This document shows positions 19,001 through 26,115 of a DNA stretch of 64,000 bases, in pieces. The stretch comes from Streptomyces sp. DH24. Its GTDB lineage: Bacteria; Actinomycetota; Actinomycetes; Streptomycetales; Streptomycetaceae. The translations under genes were made by a program, and so were the position numbers. The first letter of the stretch is position 1, and every line of letters begins with the position of its first letter. The notes under the pieces are model-generated. The model made no database searches and had not been told where the DNA came from. It saw only the letters and a program-made list of their open reading frames with translations. The stretch is taken from contig NZ_JARVKW010000004.1 of NCBI RefSeq assembly GCF_029813775.1, positions 62,001 to 126,000 on the forward strand, given 5' to 3'.

Positions 19001-19294
19001 GGGCGTGATGTTCGGATACCCGGCCTGGCGCCAGCGGGAGACCTCGGCTCGGATGTTGCCGATGACGTCCTGGCCTTTGCGCTCCTCCAGGATGCCGTCG
19101 AGAAACAGCTCGTGCTGGACGCCGGCGCCGGTCTTGCGTCCCTTCCTGGCACGCGGTACGGGCATCCAGGTCTCGCTCGGGCGGCGCCCGGCAACCCGCT
19201 CGCCGGTCGGCTGGCCGCGCTGGTCCAGCTCCCAGTGCCAGGCCGGTTCAGCGTACGGCGAATTGATGATCGGGTTCTCGATCACTGCTGCCAT
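16076..19294 (-). CDS. SF2 helicase-endonuclease (Res-like, BPTD_3080-type)
   Basis: This 1072-residue restriction subunit starts at the ATG at 19294, with GAGGGAG upstream. It is an SF2 translocase: Walker A MATGAGKTVVM at 164-174, DEAH box FNDEAHHCYQ, LSATPFYL motif III and QVVGRGLRR motif VI. The C-terminal nuclease has the PD half of a PD-(D/E)XK fold (YLPDFIV near 926), but the second half reads HLIVEVSGSRK near 948, with Ser where type III Res proteins have the catalytic Lys. This reading is typical of the BPTD_3080-like branch of type III-related enzymes, in which a nearby Lys or Arg may substitute. The acidic C-terminal tail is dispensable in appearance. It pairs with the downstream methyltransferase as an ATP-dependent restriction-modification system. 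Confidence 0.85.
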   Translation of the reverse strand: MAAVIENPIINSPYAEPAWHWELDQRGQPTGERVAGRRPSETWMPVPRARKGRKTGAGVQHELFLDGILEERKGQDVIGNIRAEVSRWRQAGYPNITPTTRRLLEYWTDGTRERKLFFAQVEAVETAIYLTEVGTKLGKTWIGAHLDEANQEHNAGLPRVALKMATGAGKTVVMAMLIAWNTLNKVAGPQDRRFAKRFLLVAPGVTIRDRLRVLMPSDPNNYYKERDIVPADLWGALGQAQVAITNYHTFMLRTTREGQGLASKTKKLLLAKSKDDPFVETPPMMVNRVLRDLGGSKGEIIVFNDEAHHCYQTRGAALEGAVTLDELKGEEKKQAEEENKHARQWFDGLNHIMRKTGIKTVYDLSATPFYLNGSGYPEGTLFPWVVSDFGLLDAIESGLVKIPRVPVDDDAEHKDVSYLNLWEHIRDKMPTRAQKPETLADKTLPPVLEGAAHSLYRNYAQAFARWEEETRGTGSTPPVFIIVCNNTTVSKWVYDQIAGRELPDADGLGKPGMLEHFSNYDAQGRRYAVPRTILVDSAQLESDNPQLDAQFKAAAAEELEAFKEEYRTRFPDRDVEALKDADLLREVLNTVGKKGKLGQDVRCVVSVSMLTEGWDANTVTHILGVRAFGSHLLCEQVVGRGLRRISYAVNEEGLLEPEYADVYGIPFQFIQTDPNRELKSKPRPEPKHVRAMRDREDLRITFPCLEGYRVEVEEAQFYADFTEAEPFKVDEGVATRADVEGIVGEQARHTLVDGRDIRVQQVSFQLAKLALDLLEDPKRGRKPWMFPNLVRLAKDWITHCVGTDNQRALAIISQVSEERQRAAELFFAALNRQEGDNTSKVLPIFARYAPEGSTDNVDFYTTKAVYEADEDKSPVNYVVLDGIDGNTWEQILATLLDGNKNVQSYVKNDHLEFAIPYLFAGRTHRYLPDFIVRLKPRDEDDEQRHLIVEVSGSRKSAGKRAVKAETARMWCAAVNNHGGFGKWGYVELSQNPTTFKSGLAAAIESLYGDGALTGLCEEGLKSVDRLKSDDDEADWGDDDYPWDDDLFSAAREAEGESRQRRQHDGDNDEEGK

Positions 19295-19372
19295 GTTCTG
19301 GATATCTCCCTCACGCCACGTCTGCGTGGACCGTACAGTCTGCCACCGACAATGACCCCATTCGTCCCATGA

Positions 19373-20737
19373 TCACGTCGCCCGCACCCGGTGCTCCCCC
19401 CGCTCCAAATGCCCCATAACCACCTGGTGTGCCCGCCACCCATCCGGAAACTTGGGCGGCACATCCAGGTACACAGGACTGCTCCGCGGATGCCGGTCCA
19501 ACAGGTCCCGGATGCCGGCGCGGGCCACCACGATGCACGCGAAACGGTGTCGGGACAGCAGAACGCACAGGCGGCCCGTCTCCAGGTGGAAGGCGGAGGC
19601 GTCCTGGCGGCCGGACAGTGGGTGCCAGACGAGGGTGACGTCGAACTCGCGGCCCTGGAGGCGGTTGGCGGTGTCCACGGTGATGTCGGTCAGGCCGCGG
19701 GCGGCGAGGCGGGAGCGGACCGCGTCCGCCTGCACGGTGCGTGCCGTGCCGATCGCGATGCGCGACGCGGTCAGGGGCTCCCCGTTGACCAGCGCGCCGC
19801 GCTCCAGCAGCCGGGCCGCCGTCGCCGCGAGGGCGTCCGCCACCTCCGGGTCCTGGTCCAGGGTGTGGCGGGCGGGGAGTTCCAGGTGGCCCCAGCCGGA
19901 GTCGGCGGCCCGGGCAAGGACGTCGTCCAGTGGGGTGGAGCCGTGGGACAGGCTGGCGTACGACAGGACGCGCTCCGGTGCCGTCGTACCGGGGACGAAC
20001 CGGTAGAAGGGGTAGAAGGCTCGCTCGACCAGGGGTGCCGCCGTCTCCGGGAGGCGCCAGGAGACGGGGAGCTGGTGGCGGAGGAGGTCGGGGTTGTGGG
20101 CGAGGGTGACGTCGACCGCGTTGCGCAGGGGGTCCCAGGTCAGGCCGTGCCAGCGGTCGGTCTCCACGGTGGCGAAGGGGTCGAGCTGGCCGGGGTCGCC
20201 GACGAACAGGACCTGCGAGTCGTCCTGGGCGAACAGCGGGGCCGTCGCGAGCAGCCCGTCCGAGCGCATCTGGTACGCCTCGTCGACGATGGCCCACCGC
20301 CACGGCGCGCACTTGTCCGGGGTGACGAACGACCACTTCTTCGCGGTGGACACCACGACGGGCAGGTCACGCAGGTCCGTCACCTGGTTGCTCCCGATCA
20401 CGTTGGGGTGCCGGATGACGCGGGGCGGGAGGACGTGGCCACTGGCATGGAGACGGCCGAGTGCCAGACCGGGGTGCTCCCGCGCGATGCGGTCCACCAG
20501 GTCGTCGACCTGCTCGTTGGTCTGCGCGACGATCATGAGCTGGTGGCCGGCGGACGTCAGGTGCCCGGTGGCCTTCACCACCAGCGTGGACTTTCCGGCT
20601 CCGGGCGGGGAGTCCACGACGACGCCCCGGCCGGGCGCGGTGTCGAGGCTGGTCAGGATCCCCGCGACCGCCCGGTCCGCGCGTTCGCCGGGGGTGAGGG
20701 CGTCGGGCTCCCCGGTGTCGGGAAGGAGGGCGGTCAC
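19373..20737 (-). CDS. SF1B helicase core, Dna2/Upf1-like, probable subunit of a split enzyme
   Basis: This 454-residue protein starts at a GTG overlapping the upstream stop by GTGA. Only the two RecA-like domains are present: Walker A DSPPGAGKST at 42-51, motif II WAIVDEAYQM (DEAY at 152-155), motif III VGDPGQLDPF at 179-188, and a C-terminal VDTANRLQGREFDVTLVW plus ETGRLCVLLSRHRFA (motifs V and VI). This is the signature of Dna2/Upf1-type 5'-3' SF1B helicases. Free-standing members normally carry a stalk and beta-barrel before the P-loop. Here those look to be supplied by the preceding gene. It is the last gene of a four-gene operon, 78 bp before the restriction gene at 19294. Confidence 0.8.
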   Translation of the reverse strand: MTALLPDTGEPDALTPGERADRAVAGILTSLDTAPGRGVVVDSPPGAGKSTLVVKATGHLTSAGHQLMIVAQTNEQVDDLVDRIAREHPGLALGRLHASGHVLPPRVIRHPNVIGSNQVTDLRDLPVVVSTAKKWSFVTPDKCAPWRWAIVDEAYQMRSDGLLATAPLFAQDDSQVLFVGDPGQLDPFATVETDRWHGLTWDPLRNAVDVTLAHNPDLLRHQLPVSWRLPETAAPLVERAFYPFYRFVPGTTAPERVLSYASLSHGSTPLDDVLARAADSGWGHLELPARHTLDQDPEVADALAATAARLLERGALVNGEPLTASRIAIGTARTVQADAVRSRLAARGLTDITVDTANRLQGREFDVTLVWHPLSGRQDASAFHLETGRLCVLLSRHRFACIVVARAGIRDLLDRHPRSSPVYLDVPPKFPDGWRAHQVVMGHLERGEHRVRAT

Positions 20738-22251
20738 TCCCAGGTCTCCTCTGCGTCCTCGTCGGTGGGCTCGTACGGCTGCGGCGGACCGCCGTGGGTC
20801 CAGGGGGTGTTCTCCTCGTCGGGCAGGGCGGACGGCATGGCCGTGGGGTTGAGCGTGGTGTACGTCAGCTCCTCGCCGGCCTCCGCGAGGGTGCCGGACG
20901 GCGCCGGGGGCTTGCGCTTCCTCGCGAAGCCGCCCTCGAGCTGGAGCACCACGGTGTGGCTGCCGTCGTCCTCTTGTCGTACGTCGAGGATCCGGGCTCC
21001 CTGGCCGGGCCGAGCGGGGGACTTCACCTCCGTGCCGACCGCGAGGCCGACGCGGGTGTCGGTGCCGGTCCGGAGGGTGATCGTCGGACGCCACACCTGG
21101 GAGCCGGGACGGTCGCCGGGGACGAAGCGGTCCTCGTCCCTGGCCGTGACCGTGCCCGTGAACGCCTCGCCGGTCAGCTCGTACTCCGCCATCACCAGCG
21201 GGTCGTCGTACGCGCGCTGCGCCTCGTAGCGGGTGACCGCGTCCTCCAGCCGGGCCAGGCGGCGGGCGGCTCGGACGGCCTGGTCGCGGCGGGCCTGCGG
21301 GCGGCCGTCGGCGTCCAGGTACTCGGCGTACTCGGAGAACCAGCGCCGGTCGAGGACCCAGCGGCCGGGGACGTGGGCGCCCTCCGGCAGCTCGCGGAGC
21401 AGCTCCACGCCGCGCCACATCAGATGCCAGGTGGGCATCATCTGGCTGCTCAGCTCACGGTCGATCTGGCGGCCGACCGCCTCGCGTCCGCGGTCGTCGG
21501 ACGCCTCGTCGTAGCGCGTCATCAACTCGTGCAGGGTCCGGTCGAAGACCGGGTCCGTGGACGGACCGGCCGGCGGCCACACGGCGGGGTCCTCCGCCTC
21601 ACGCGCCGCCCGCGCGCCGTCGCTGCCCGCCGGTGGATCGATCCACGCGAGCAGGGACGCGAGGTGGGAGTCCTCGGAAGAACTCTGACCCGTGGCCCAG
21701 TTGGCGGCGAGCAGCCGGGTCATCGCGAGCATCACACCGGAGTCCGGGAACTCGGCCAGGTCCGCGAACCAGGTCAGCCACTTGCCGAGGGTCGGCACGG
21801 ACGGGTCGACCGCGTACGGCCCCTCGGTGGCGCGCAGTCTGGTTAGCCGACCGAGCAGGCGCACGTACGCGATGCCCTCGCCGTTCGGGACGAGGAGCTG
21901 CGGGGCCCGCCGGTAGCGCAGGCGTTCCTCCTTCTCCTTGCCGCGGCCGACGGTGTAGGGCTCCGTCTCCGTCCGGCACCCGTCGATGTACGCGAGGAGG
22001 AGGGCGGCAAGGCGCTCGGCGAACCGGAAGCGTTCGGCGCGGTTGCGCGGCTGGTGGACGGTCAGCAGGGTCGGGTGCTCGGGGTTCGTACCCGCGAGCG
22101 CGGCCAGGGGCGCGCACGCCTCGCCGGCGAGGGTGAGCGGCACCAGGACGAACGGCTTCTCGTCCAGGTGCTGGTGGCGGACGGTCGTCAGCGGTTCGGC
22201 ACGGCCGGTGCGGGAGGCCGTGAGCGTCGCGACGGTGGACAGAACGCTCAT
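20734..22251 (-). CDS. Middle subunit of the split helicase complex (stalk and beta-barrel-like)
   Basis: This 505-residue protein starts at an ATG that overlaps the upstream stop (ATGA), and its own stop overlaps the helicase start (GTGA). I recognise no named family. The first 350 residues are alpha-helical, with WHLMWRGVELLRELPEG and a long Arg/Ala-rich helix near RRDQAVRAARRLARLEDAV. The last 150 residues are beta-rich: FTGTVTARDED, RVGLAVGTEVKSP and ILDVRQEDDGSHTVVLQLEGG. This resembles the beta-barrel domain that precedes the P-loop in Dna2/Upf1 helicases. The C-terminal 40 residues are acidic and Pro-rich. The double overlap makes it an obligate partner of both neighbours. The function is inferred from gene order only. 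Confidence 0.6.
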   Translation of the reverse strand: MSVLSTVATLTASRTGRAEPLTTVRHQHLDEKPFVLVPLTLAGEACAPLAALAGTNPEHPTLLTVHQPRNRAERFRFAERLAALLLAYIDGCRTETEPYTVGRGKEKEERLRYRRAPQLLVPNGEGIAYVRLLGRLTRLRATEGPYAVDPSVPTLGKWLTWFADLAEFPDSGVMLAMTRLLAANWATGQSSSEDSHLASLLAWIDPPAGSDGARAAREAEDPAVWPPAGPSTDPVFDRTLHELMTRYDEASDDRGREAVGRQIDRELSSQMMPTWHLMWRGVELLRELPEGAHVPGRWVLDRRWFSEYAEYLDADGRPQARRDQAVRAARRLARLEDAVTRYEAQRAYDDPLVMAEYELTGEAFTGTVTARDEDRFVPGDRPGSQVWRPTITLRTGTDTRVGLAVGTEVKSPARPGQGARILDVRQEDDGSHTVVLQLEGGFARKRKPPAPSGTLAEAGEELTYTTLNPTAMPSALPDEENTPWTHGGPPQPYEPTDEDAEETWE

Positions 22252-23366
22252 GCGGCCCCCCGGCGGAGTCGGCGCAGCCGGGCGGCGGCGCGCAGCAGGT
22301 CGGCGGCTTCCGCCTCGGCCTCTCCAGGGGCGGCGACGCCGTCCAGGTAGTCGAGCGCGGTGCGGGTGGAGTCGATGCCCGGCAGGTCGTTGCGCACGCC
22401 GCTGCCCAGGCGGGCCGGTGAGGCGCATCCGGCGGCCTCGTCGCGGCAATACCGCGCCATTTCGCAGAAGGACAGGCAGGAGGGTGTGTACGACGCGTCC
22501 AACGCCTCTATGGAAGAGGAGAGTTCGTCCGCGCTTCGGGTCGTGTCCAGGGTCGCCGTCTCGGGGAGCCGGGCCGCGAGGTCCTCGGCGCGCCGCAGCC
22601 GCGAGAGCTGGAACTGGAGGGCGTCGAGTTCCTGCCGGAGGTCGATCAGGCGGCCGTAGGGGCGGTTGGAGAAGTCCTTGGGGCAGACGAGCAGGAACTC
22701 GTGGGAGATCTGCTCGGTGGGCAGGCCGGCCGTCTCGAAGGCGCGGTGCAGCGCGAGGACGTACACCGCGGCCTGCTTGGCCGTCTCGGCGACGGCGGTC
22801 GGATTGGCCTGGCCGTCGATCGCCGCGAACGAGCGGATGAGGACGACGTGGAACTTCCCCCCGATGCGGTGGGTGAGTGCGTCCGGCTCCAAGTACGCCG
22901 TCTGACCGGCGACTTCGAGGGTGAGCACGGGACGGTCGAGGATGAGCCGTACGTCCTGGCCGGAGGCCACGTGCGCGATGAGGCGGCGGGTCTCCCGCTC
23001 GCGCAGGTGCAGGGCCGTGTTGCTCCCTACCTCGTTGAGGTCGGTGACATGGGCCTCCGCCACGGGGACGGAGAGCTGCTCGCGCAGCAGCCGGATGAGC
23101 TCGGCGTAGCTGCCCCACTTCACGAGGCCGTGGAACGCCTGTTCGCGGGCGAGAGCGAAGGGGGACTGGCCGAAGCGCGGCTCGTATCCGACCTGCTGGG
23201 CCAGCAGCGCCTTGTCCACACCGGCGGCGTCGAGGACGGCGCGGCGGGCGCAGGCGGGATTGGCGGTCAGGGCGGTGATCTTACGGGCGGTGTACGGCTG
23301 AGGGGGCTGCGGTCCGCGCAGCCGCGCGAGTCGGTTGTCGGGAGGTTCGGACTGCTGCGAGGGCAT
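22248..23366 (-). CDS. Cas4-like Fe-S protein with degenerate nuclease site
   Basis: This 372-residue protein has the layout of Cas4/Dna2/AddB nucleases. C39 lies near the N-terminus, a G-x3-H-like AREQAFHGLV at 73-82, PD at 161-162, a QAAVY (QxxxY) motif at 198-202, and a C-terminal C297-x3-C301-x5-C307 cluster that could hold a 4Fe-4S cluster with C39. The (D/E)xK element expected about 14 residues after PD reads VVLIRSF (L176-I-R178), so the acidic residue and Lys appear lost. It may therefore bind DNA without cutting, or cut with an altered site. The ATG start at 23366 is preceded by three 12-bp repeats. It overlaps the next gene by ATGA. Confidence 0.7.
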   Translation of the reverse strand: MPSQQSEPPDNRLARLRGPQPPQPYTARKITALTANPACARRAVLDAAGVDKALLAQQVGYEPRFGQSPFALAREQAFHGLVKWGSYAELIRLLREQLSVPVAEAHVTDLNEVGSNTALHLRERETRRLIAHVASGQDVRLILDRPVLTLEVAGQTAYLEPDALTHRIGGKFHVVLIRSFAAIDGQANPTAVAETAKQAAVYVLALHRAFETAGLPTEQISHEFLLVCPKDFSNRPYGRLIDLRQELDALQFQLSRLRRAEDLAARLPETATLDTTRSADELSSSIEALDASYTPSCLSFCEMARYCRDEAAGCASPARLGSGVRNDLPGIDSTRTALDYLDGVAAPGEAEAEAADLLRAAARLRRLRRGAA

Positions 23367-23374
23367 CGTCTCTA

Positions 23375-23410
23375 CTTCGGGAACGTCTTCGGGTACGTCT
23401 TCGGGAGCTC
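23375..23410. repeat. Three tandem 12-bp repeats before the Cas4-like gene
   Basis: CTTCGGGAACGT, CTTCGGGTACGT and CTTCGGGAGCTC lie end to end, 9 to 44 bp upstream of the minus-strand ATG at 23366. Read in the frame of that gene they would encode P-E-D-V repeats running back to a TGA, with no usable start codon. They look like a remnant of a longer N-terminus or a short expansion in the leader. Confidence 0.5.
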
Positions 23411-23456
23411 ACCGGCGTGCGAGGCGTCTGACGTCATCGCCGTCGTGAAGGGGTCG

Positions 23457-24332
23457 TCAGGACAGGGTCCCACTCGCGTCGCGCAGGGCGTCACGCATCG
23501 GTGCCGCACCGAACAGCTGCTGTACGTCGGAGAGTTGGGTACGGGCGCGCTGCGTGGCCGCTTGCCGCTGCTGGTCGTCCTCCTGCTGGTGGACGGCCGC
23601 TTCGGCGTGGGCGGCCGCGATCACGCGGGCGGGGTCGGGTTCCGGGGCCGCGGCGTCGTAGGCGCCCGGGATCGTGAGGGCGAAACGGCGCAGCAGCCGC
23701 CAGGCCGCGTCGGGGGCCGGATGCCCCGCGGTGGTGAGTCGCTGGATCTGCTCGGCGGTTCCCACCGCGTGGGTGAGGAAGTCGGCACGCGGGCTGAGCG
23801 GGCCGATGATCCGCCGCTCCACGGGCCAGGTGGACAGGGCCAGGAGTCCGCGTGCGGGGACCAGGCGGTCGTGGGTCAGTGCCGCGCAGATGTAGTACGG
23901 GCGGGCATAGCCCTGTGCGGTGAAGGAGCGCTCCTCGTCGCGGCGGAGGGACGCGAGTTTGGTGGCGACCAGCGACTCGGTGAAGAACGCCTCGTACGTG
24001 GACGAGATGAGCTTCGGGGAGGCAGGGGCACCCAGCAGGGTGAGTGCCTGGTGGACCTGTTCGCGGATCGGGATGGAGCCGTGCGTCGGGCGCTCCGTGC
24101 GGCGTGGTGCGCCTGTGGTTGCCGACGTCTGCGAGGCCGGGGGCTCGGCCGGGAGTGCCTCGCCGTCCGCTTCCGCCTCGGTCTCGAGGGCGTGCTCCCA
24201 GGCGGCCTCGGCTTCGCGCAGCGCGCGACGGATGCGCGCGGTTTCGGCCTTGTCCCGTGCACGCACGGCACCGCGCAGCTCGGTGCGCAGGTGGGACAGG
24301 CGCTGCTCGAGTTCCTCCAGTGATGCCGCCAT
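23457..24332 (-). CDS. Coiled-coil and winged-helix protein, first gene of the split helicase operon
   Basis: This 291-residue protein starts at the ATG at 24332. Residues 1-55 form an Arg/Glu/Ala-rich coiled coil (LEELEQRLSHLRTELRGAV). After a Thr/Pro-rich linker, residues 85-140 fit a winged helix: IREQVHQALTLLGAPASPKL, then recognition-like SLVATKLASLRRDEERSF. The remainder is helical and ends in a Gln-rich stretch. I know no exact family. It could be the regulator of the divergent operons or the DNA-recognition subunit of the helicase set. The gene faces the phased repeat array, whose nearest unit is only about 20 bp from its start. A 90-bp gap separates it from the Cas4-like gene. Confidence 0.6.
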   Translation of the reverse strand: MAASLEELEQRLSHLRTELRGAVRARDKAETARIRRALREAEAAWEHALETEAEADGEALPAEPPASQTSATTGAPRRTERPTHGSIPIREQVHQALTLLGAPASPKLISSTYEAFFTESLVATKLASLRRDEERSFTAQGYARPYYICAALTHDRLVPARGLLALSTWPVERRIIGPLSPRADFLTHAVGTAEQIQRLTTAGHPAPDAAWRLLRRFALTIPGAYDAAAPEPDPARVIAAAHAEAAVHQQEDDQQRQAATQRARTQLSDVQQLFGAAPMRDALRDASGTLS

Positions 24333-24350
24333 GCGGGGCAGCTTAGCGCA

Positions 24351-24390
24351 GCAACCAACCTGTACCAAGAACTTCCAATGAGTTCCAAGA
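24351..24390. promoter_or_regulatory. Four 10-bp phased CCAA repeats between divergent operons
   Basis: Four consecutive 10-bp units (GCAACCAACC, TGTACCAAGA, ACTTCCAATG, AGTTCCAAGA) put CCAA at positions 24355, 24365, 24375 and 24385, exactly one helical turn apart. The array fills the 136-bp space between the divergent starts at 24332 and 24469. A hexamer TACGGT at 24399-24404 could be the -10 box for the rightward operon. It resembles the array at 2526-2555. The likely role is one operator controlling both operons. Confidence 0.6.
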
Positions 24391-24468
24391 TTACCTGCTA
24401 CGGTCGAATGCGGCGGCGCACCCGGCCCGACCGAAGGGTGCCGTCTGTTCTGAGACAAGGGGGAGGCA

Positions 24469-26115
24469 ATGAGCCACGACACGACGGCATGGCACAAGCC
24501 GCACTGGCTGACCGGGAACGACGGCCTCGTGCGCGTGGGGCCCGGTACGGGCGGGAGCGAGGAGCACACCTGCCCCTCGCACGCCGCTGCCAAGGCCCGG
24601 CCCGGTCTGCGGCCGGCCCGGCCTCTCCGGCTTCCGAAGCCGGAACTCGAGACGTTCACCCTCGGGCCGGTGATGGACGCCGTCGACCGGGTCGAGTTCC
24701 ACGGTGAGACACCCGACCAGGCCCTGGCGGGGCTGCGCTCCCGCACCCCCGCCCTCCACCCCGGTCACCTGACGTATGCCGAGCACGCCCTCCGTACGTA
24801 CACAGAAGCGTGCACTGGCAACGGTGAGCAGCGGCTGCAGCCGGTCCGCCCGTACTGGGTGGCCCAGCGGGAGAACGGCAAGTTCTGGGAGATGTACGCC
24901 TGGTGGCGCAGGTACGAGTCGGCCGACGGACGACTGCGCGAGTACCGGCGGCTGCGGCACGGCGAGGCCAAGGACTCCGAGCCCGGCGAGATCGCCATCG
25001 CCGTGTACGTGGCGGTTCACGGGCGCCAGGCGGCTTGGCCTCGGAAGTGGGCGCGCGCGTTCCAGCCGTATGGACCCGCCGCCCGGCCCGAGCGGGTGCG
25101 TGTCGTCGAAGTCGGGCTCGCCGACGGACGGCCGCGCGTGCAGTTCGACGGGACGGCCGAGGAAGCCGAGGCCTACTACGCCGAGCACGGGCACGCGCAC
25201 GTGGCCCGTATCGTGGCGGGCGGCAGGCCGGTACCCGGCTCATCCTGCGTCGACTGCAAGCAGTTCACGGGCTGCGAGGCCGTGCCGCGCAGGCCGGGTG
25301 TCCTCGGCCTTCCCGCGAGGGTGGCACCGCTGAGAAAGGTGTCGGTCAGCGATCTGCGCTATCACGCGGCCTGCCCCGCACAGGGATTCCTCCGTTCTCT
25401 GCACCTGCCCAAGTCTGACGAGTACGGCAGCGCGGCCAGGCTCGGCCAGGCGGTGCACGGCTGGATCGAAAAGCTGCACCGGCGCCCGGGATGGCCGCCG
25501 TGCGCGGCCGGCGACATGCCCCCGGAGGGCGAGAACTGGACAGAAGGCCGCTGGCGGGTCTCCGACGAGGACGCCGCGGCCGGTCGGGACATGCTGCTCC
25601 ACCACGTCGACGCCTGTCCCTTCCAGGACGCCGCCCTCATCCAGCGGGTCGAGCCCGAAGCCCTCCGGGTCGTCCACGACACCGCGGCGCAGGCCGTCGT
25701 CATCGCCAAACCCGACCTGCTCTACCAGGAGGACGGCTCGTGGGTGTGGCGGGAGCTCAAGACGACACGGAAACGGCGCCGCCACCACGAGGACCCTCTT
25801 GACACCTACCCCCAACTCGCCCTGGCGGTCACGCTCCTGGCTCAGGGCGCGCTGGGCGGCGATCCGGACGGCTCGCGTGTCGAGGTGGAGATCCTCCGGC
25901 CGGACGGTTCCGATCCGCACGTGATCGACCCGACGGACCCCGGCCAGAAGCGGAAGGCGCTGTCGGTTCTGCGGCGGTACGCAGGACCGTGGCGGGAGGA
26001 CGAGACATGGGACGCCCGCCCCGGCCCGCATTGCCGGTTCTGCCCGGTGTCCCGGTGGTGTCCGAGCGCCGCTGCCGCGCCCGACGGCGCCGTCGCGAGA
26101 GAGGGGGAGGCGTGA
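24469..26115 (+). CDS. Cas4/RecB-like PD-(D/E)XK nuclease with Fe-S motif
   Basis: This 548-residue protein is the first gene of the pPIWI-RE operon. The C-terminal 250 residues form a Cas4/AddB-type nuclease: YHAACPAQGFLR with the first Cys near 301, G-x3-H in LGQAVHGWIEKL, Asp in IAKPDLLY, catalytic ELK in WRELKTT (about 427-429), a YPQLALAV helix in the QxxxY position, and the terminal CRFCPVSRWC (C-x2-C-x5-C near 521-530) for a 4Fe-4S cluster. Unlike the divergent Cas4-like protein, the active site looks intact. The N-terminal 230 residues are a separate domain rich in Trp, Arg and Tyr (YWVAQRENGKFWEMYAWWRR) that I do not recognise. The stop overlaps the next start by GTGA. Confidence 0.75.
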   Translation: MSHDTTAWHKPHWLTGNDGLVRVGPGTGGSEEHTCPSHAAAKARPGLRPARPLRLPKPELETFTLGPVMDAVDRVEFHGETPDQALAGLRSRTPALHPGHLTYAEHALRTYTEACTGNGEQRLQPVRPYWVAQRENGKFWEMYAWWRRYESADGRLREYRRLRHGEAKDSEPGEIAIAVYVAVHGRQAAWPRKWARAFQPYGPAARPERVRVVEVGLADGRPRVQFDGTAEEAEAYYAEHGHAHVARIVAGGRPVPGSSCVDCKQFTGCEAVPRRPGVLGLPARVAPLRKVSVSDLRYHAACPAQGFLRSLHLPKSDEYGSAARLGQAVHGWIEKLHRRPGWPPCAAGDMPPEGENWTEGRWRVSDEDAAAGRDMLLHHVDACPFQDAALIQRVEPEALRVVHDTAAQAVVIAKPDLLYQEDGSWVWRELKTTRKRRRHHEDPLDTYPQLALAVTLLAQGALGGDPDGSRVEVEILRPDGSDPHVIDPTDPGQKRKALSVLRRYAGPWREDETWDARPGPHCRFCPVSRWCPSAAAAPDGAVAREGEA

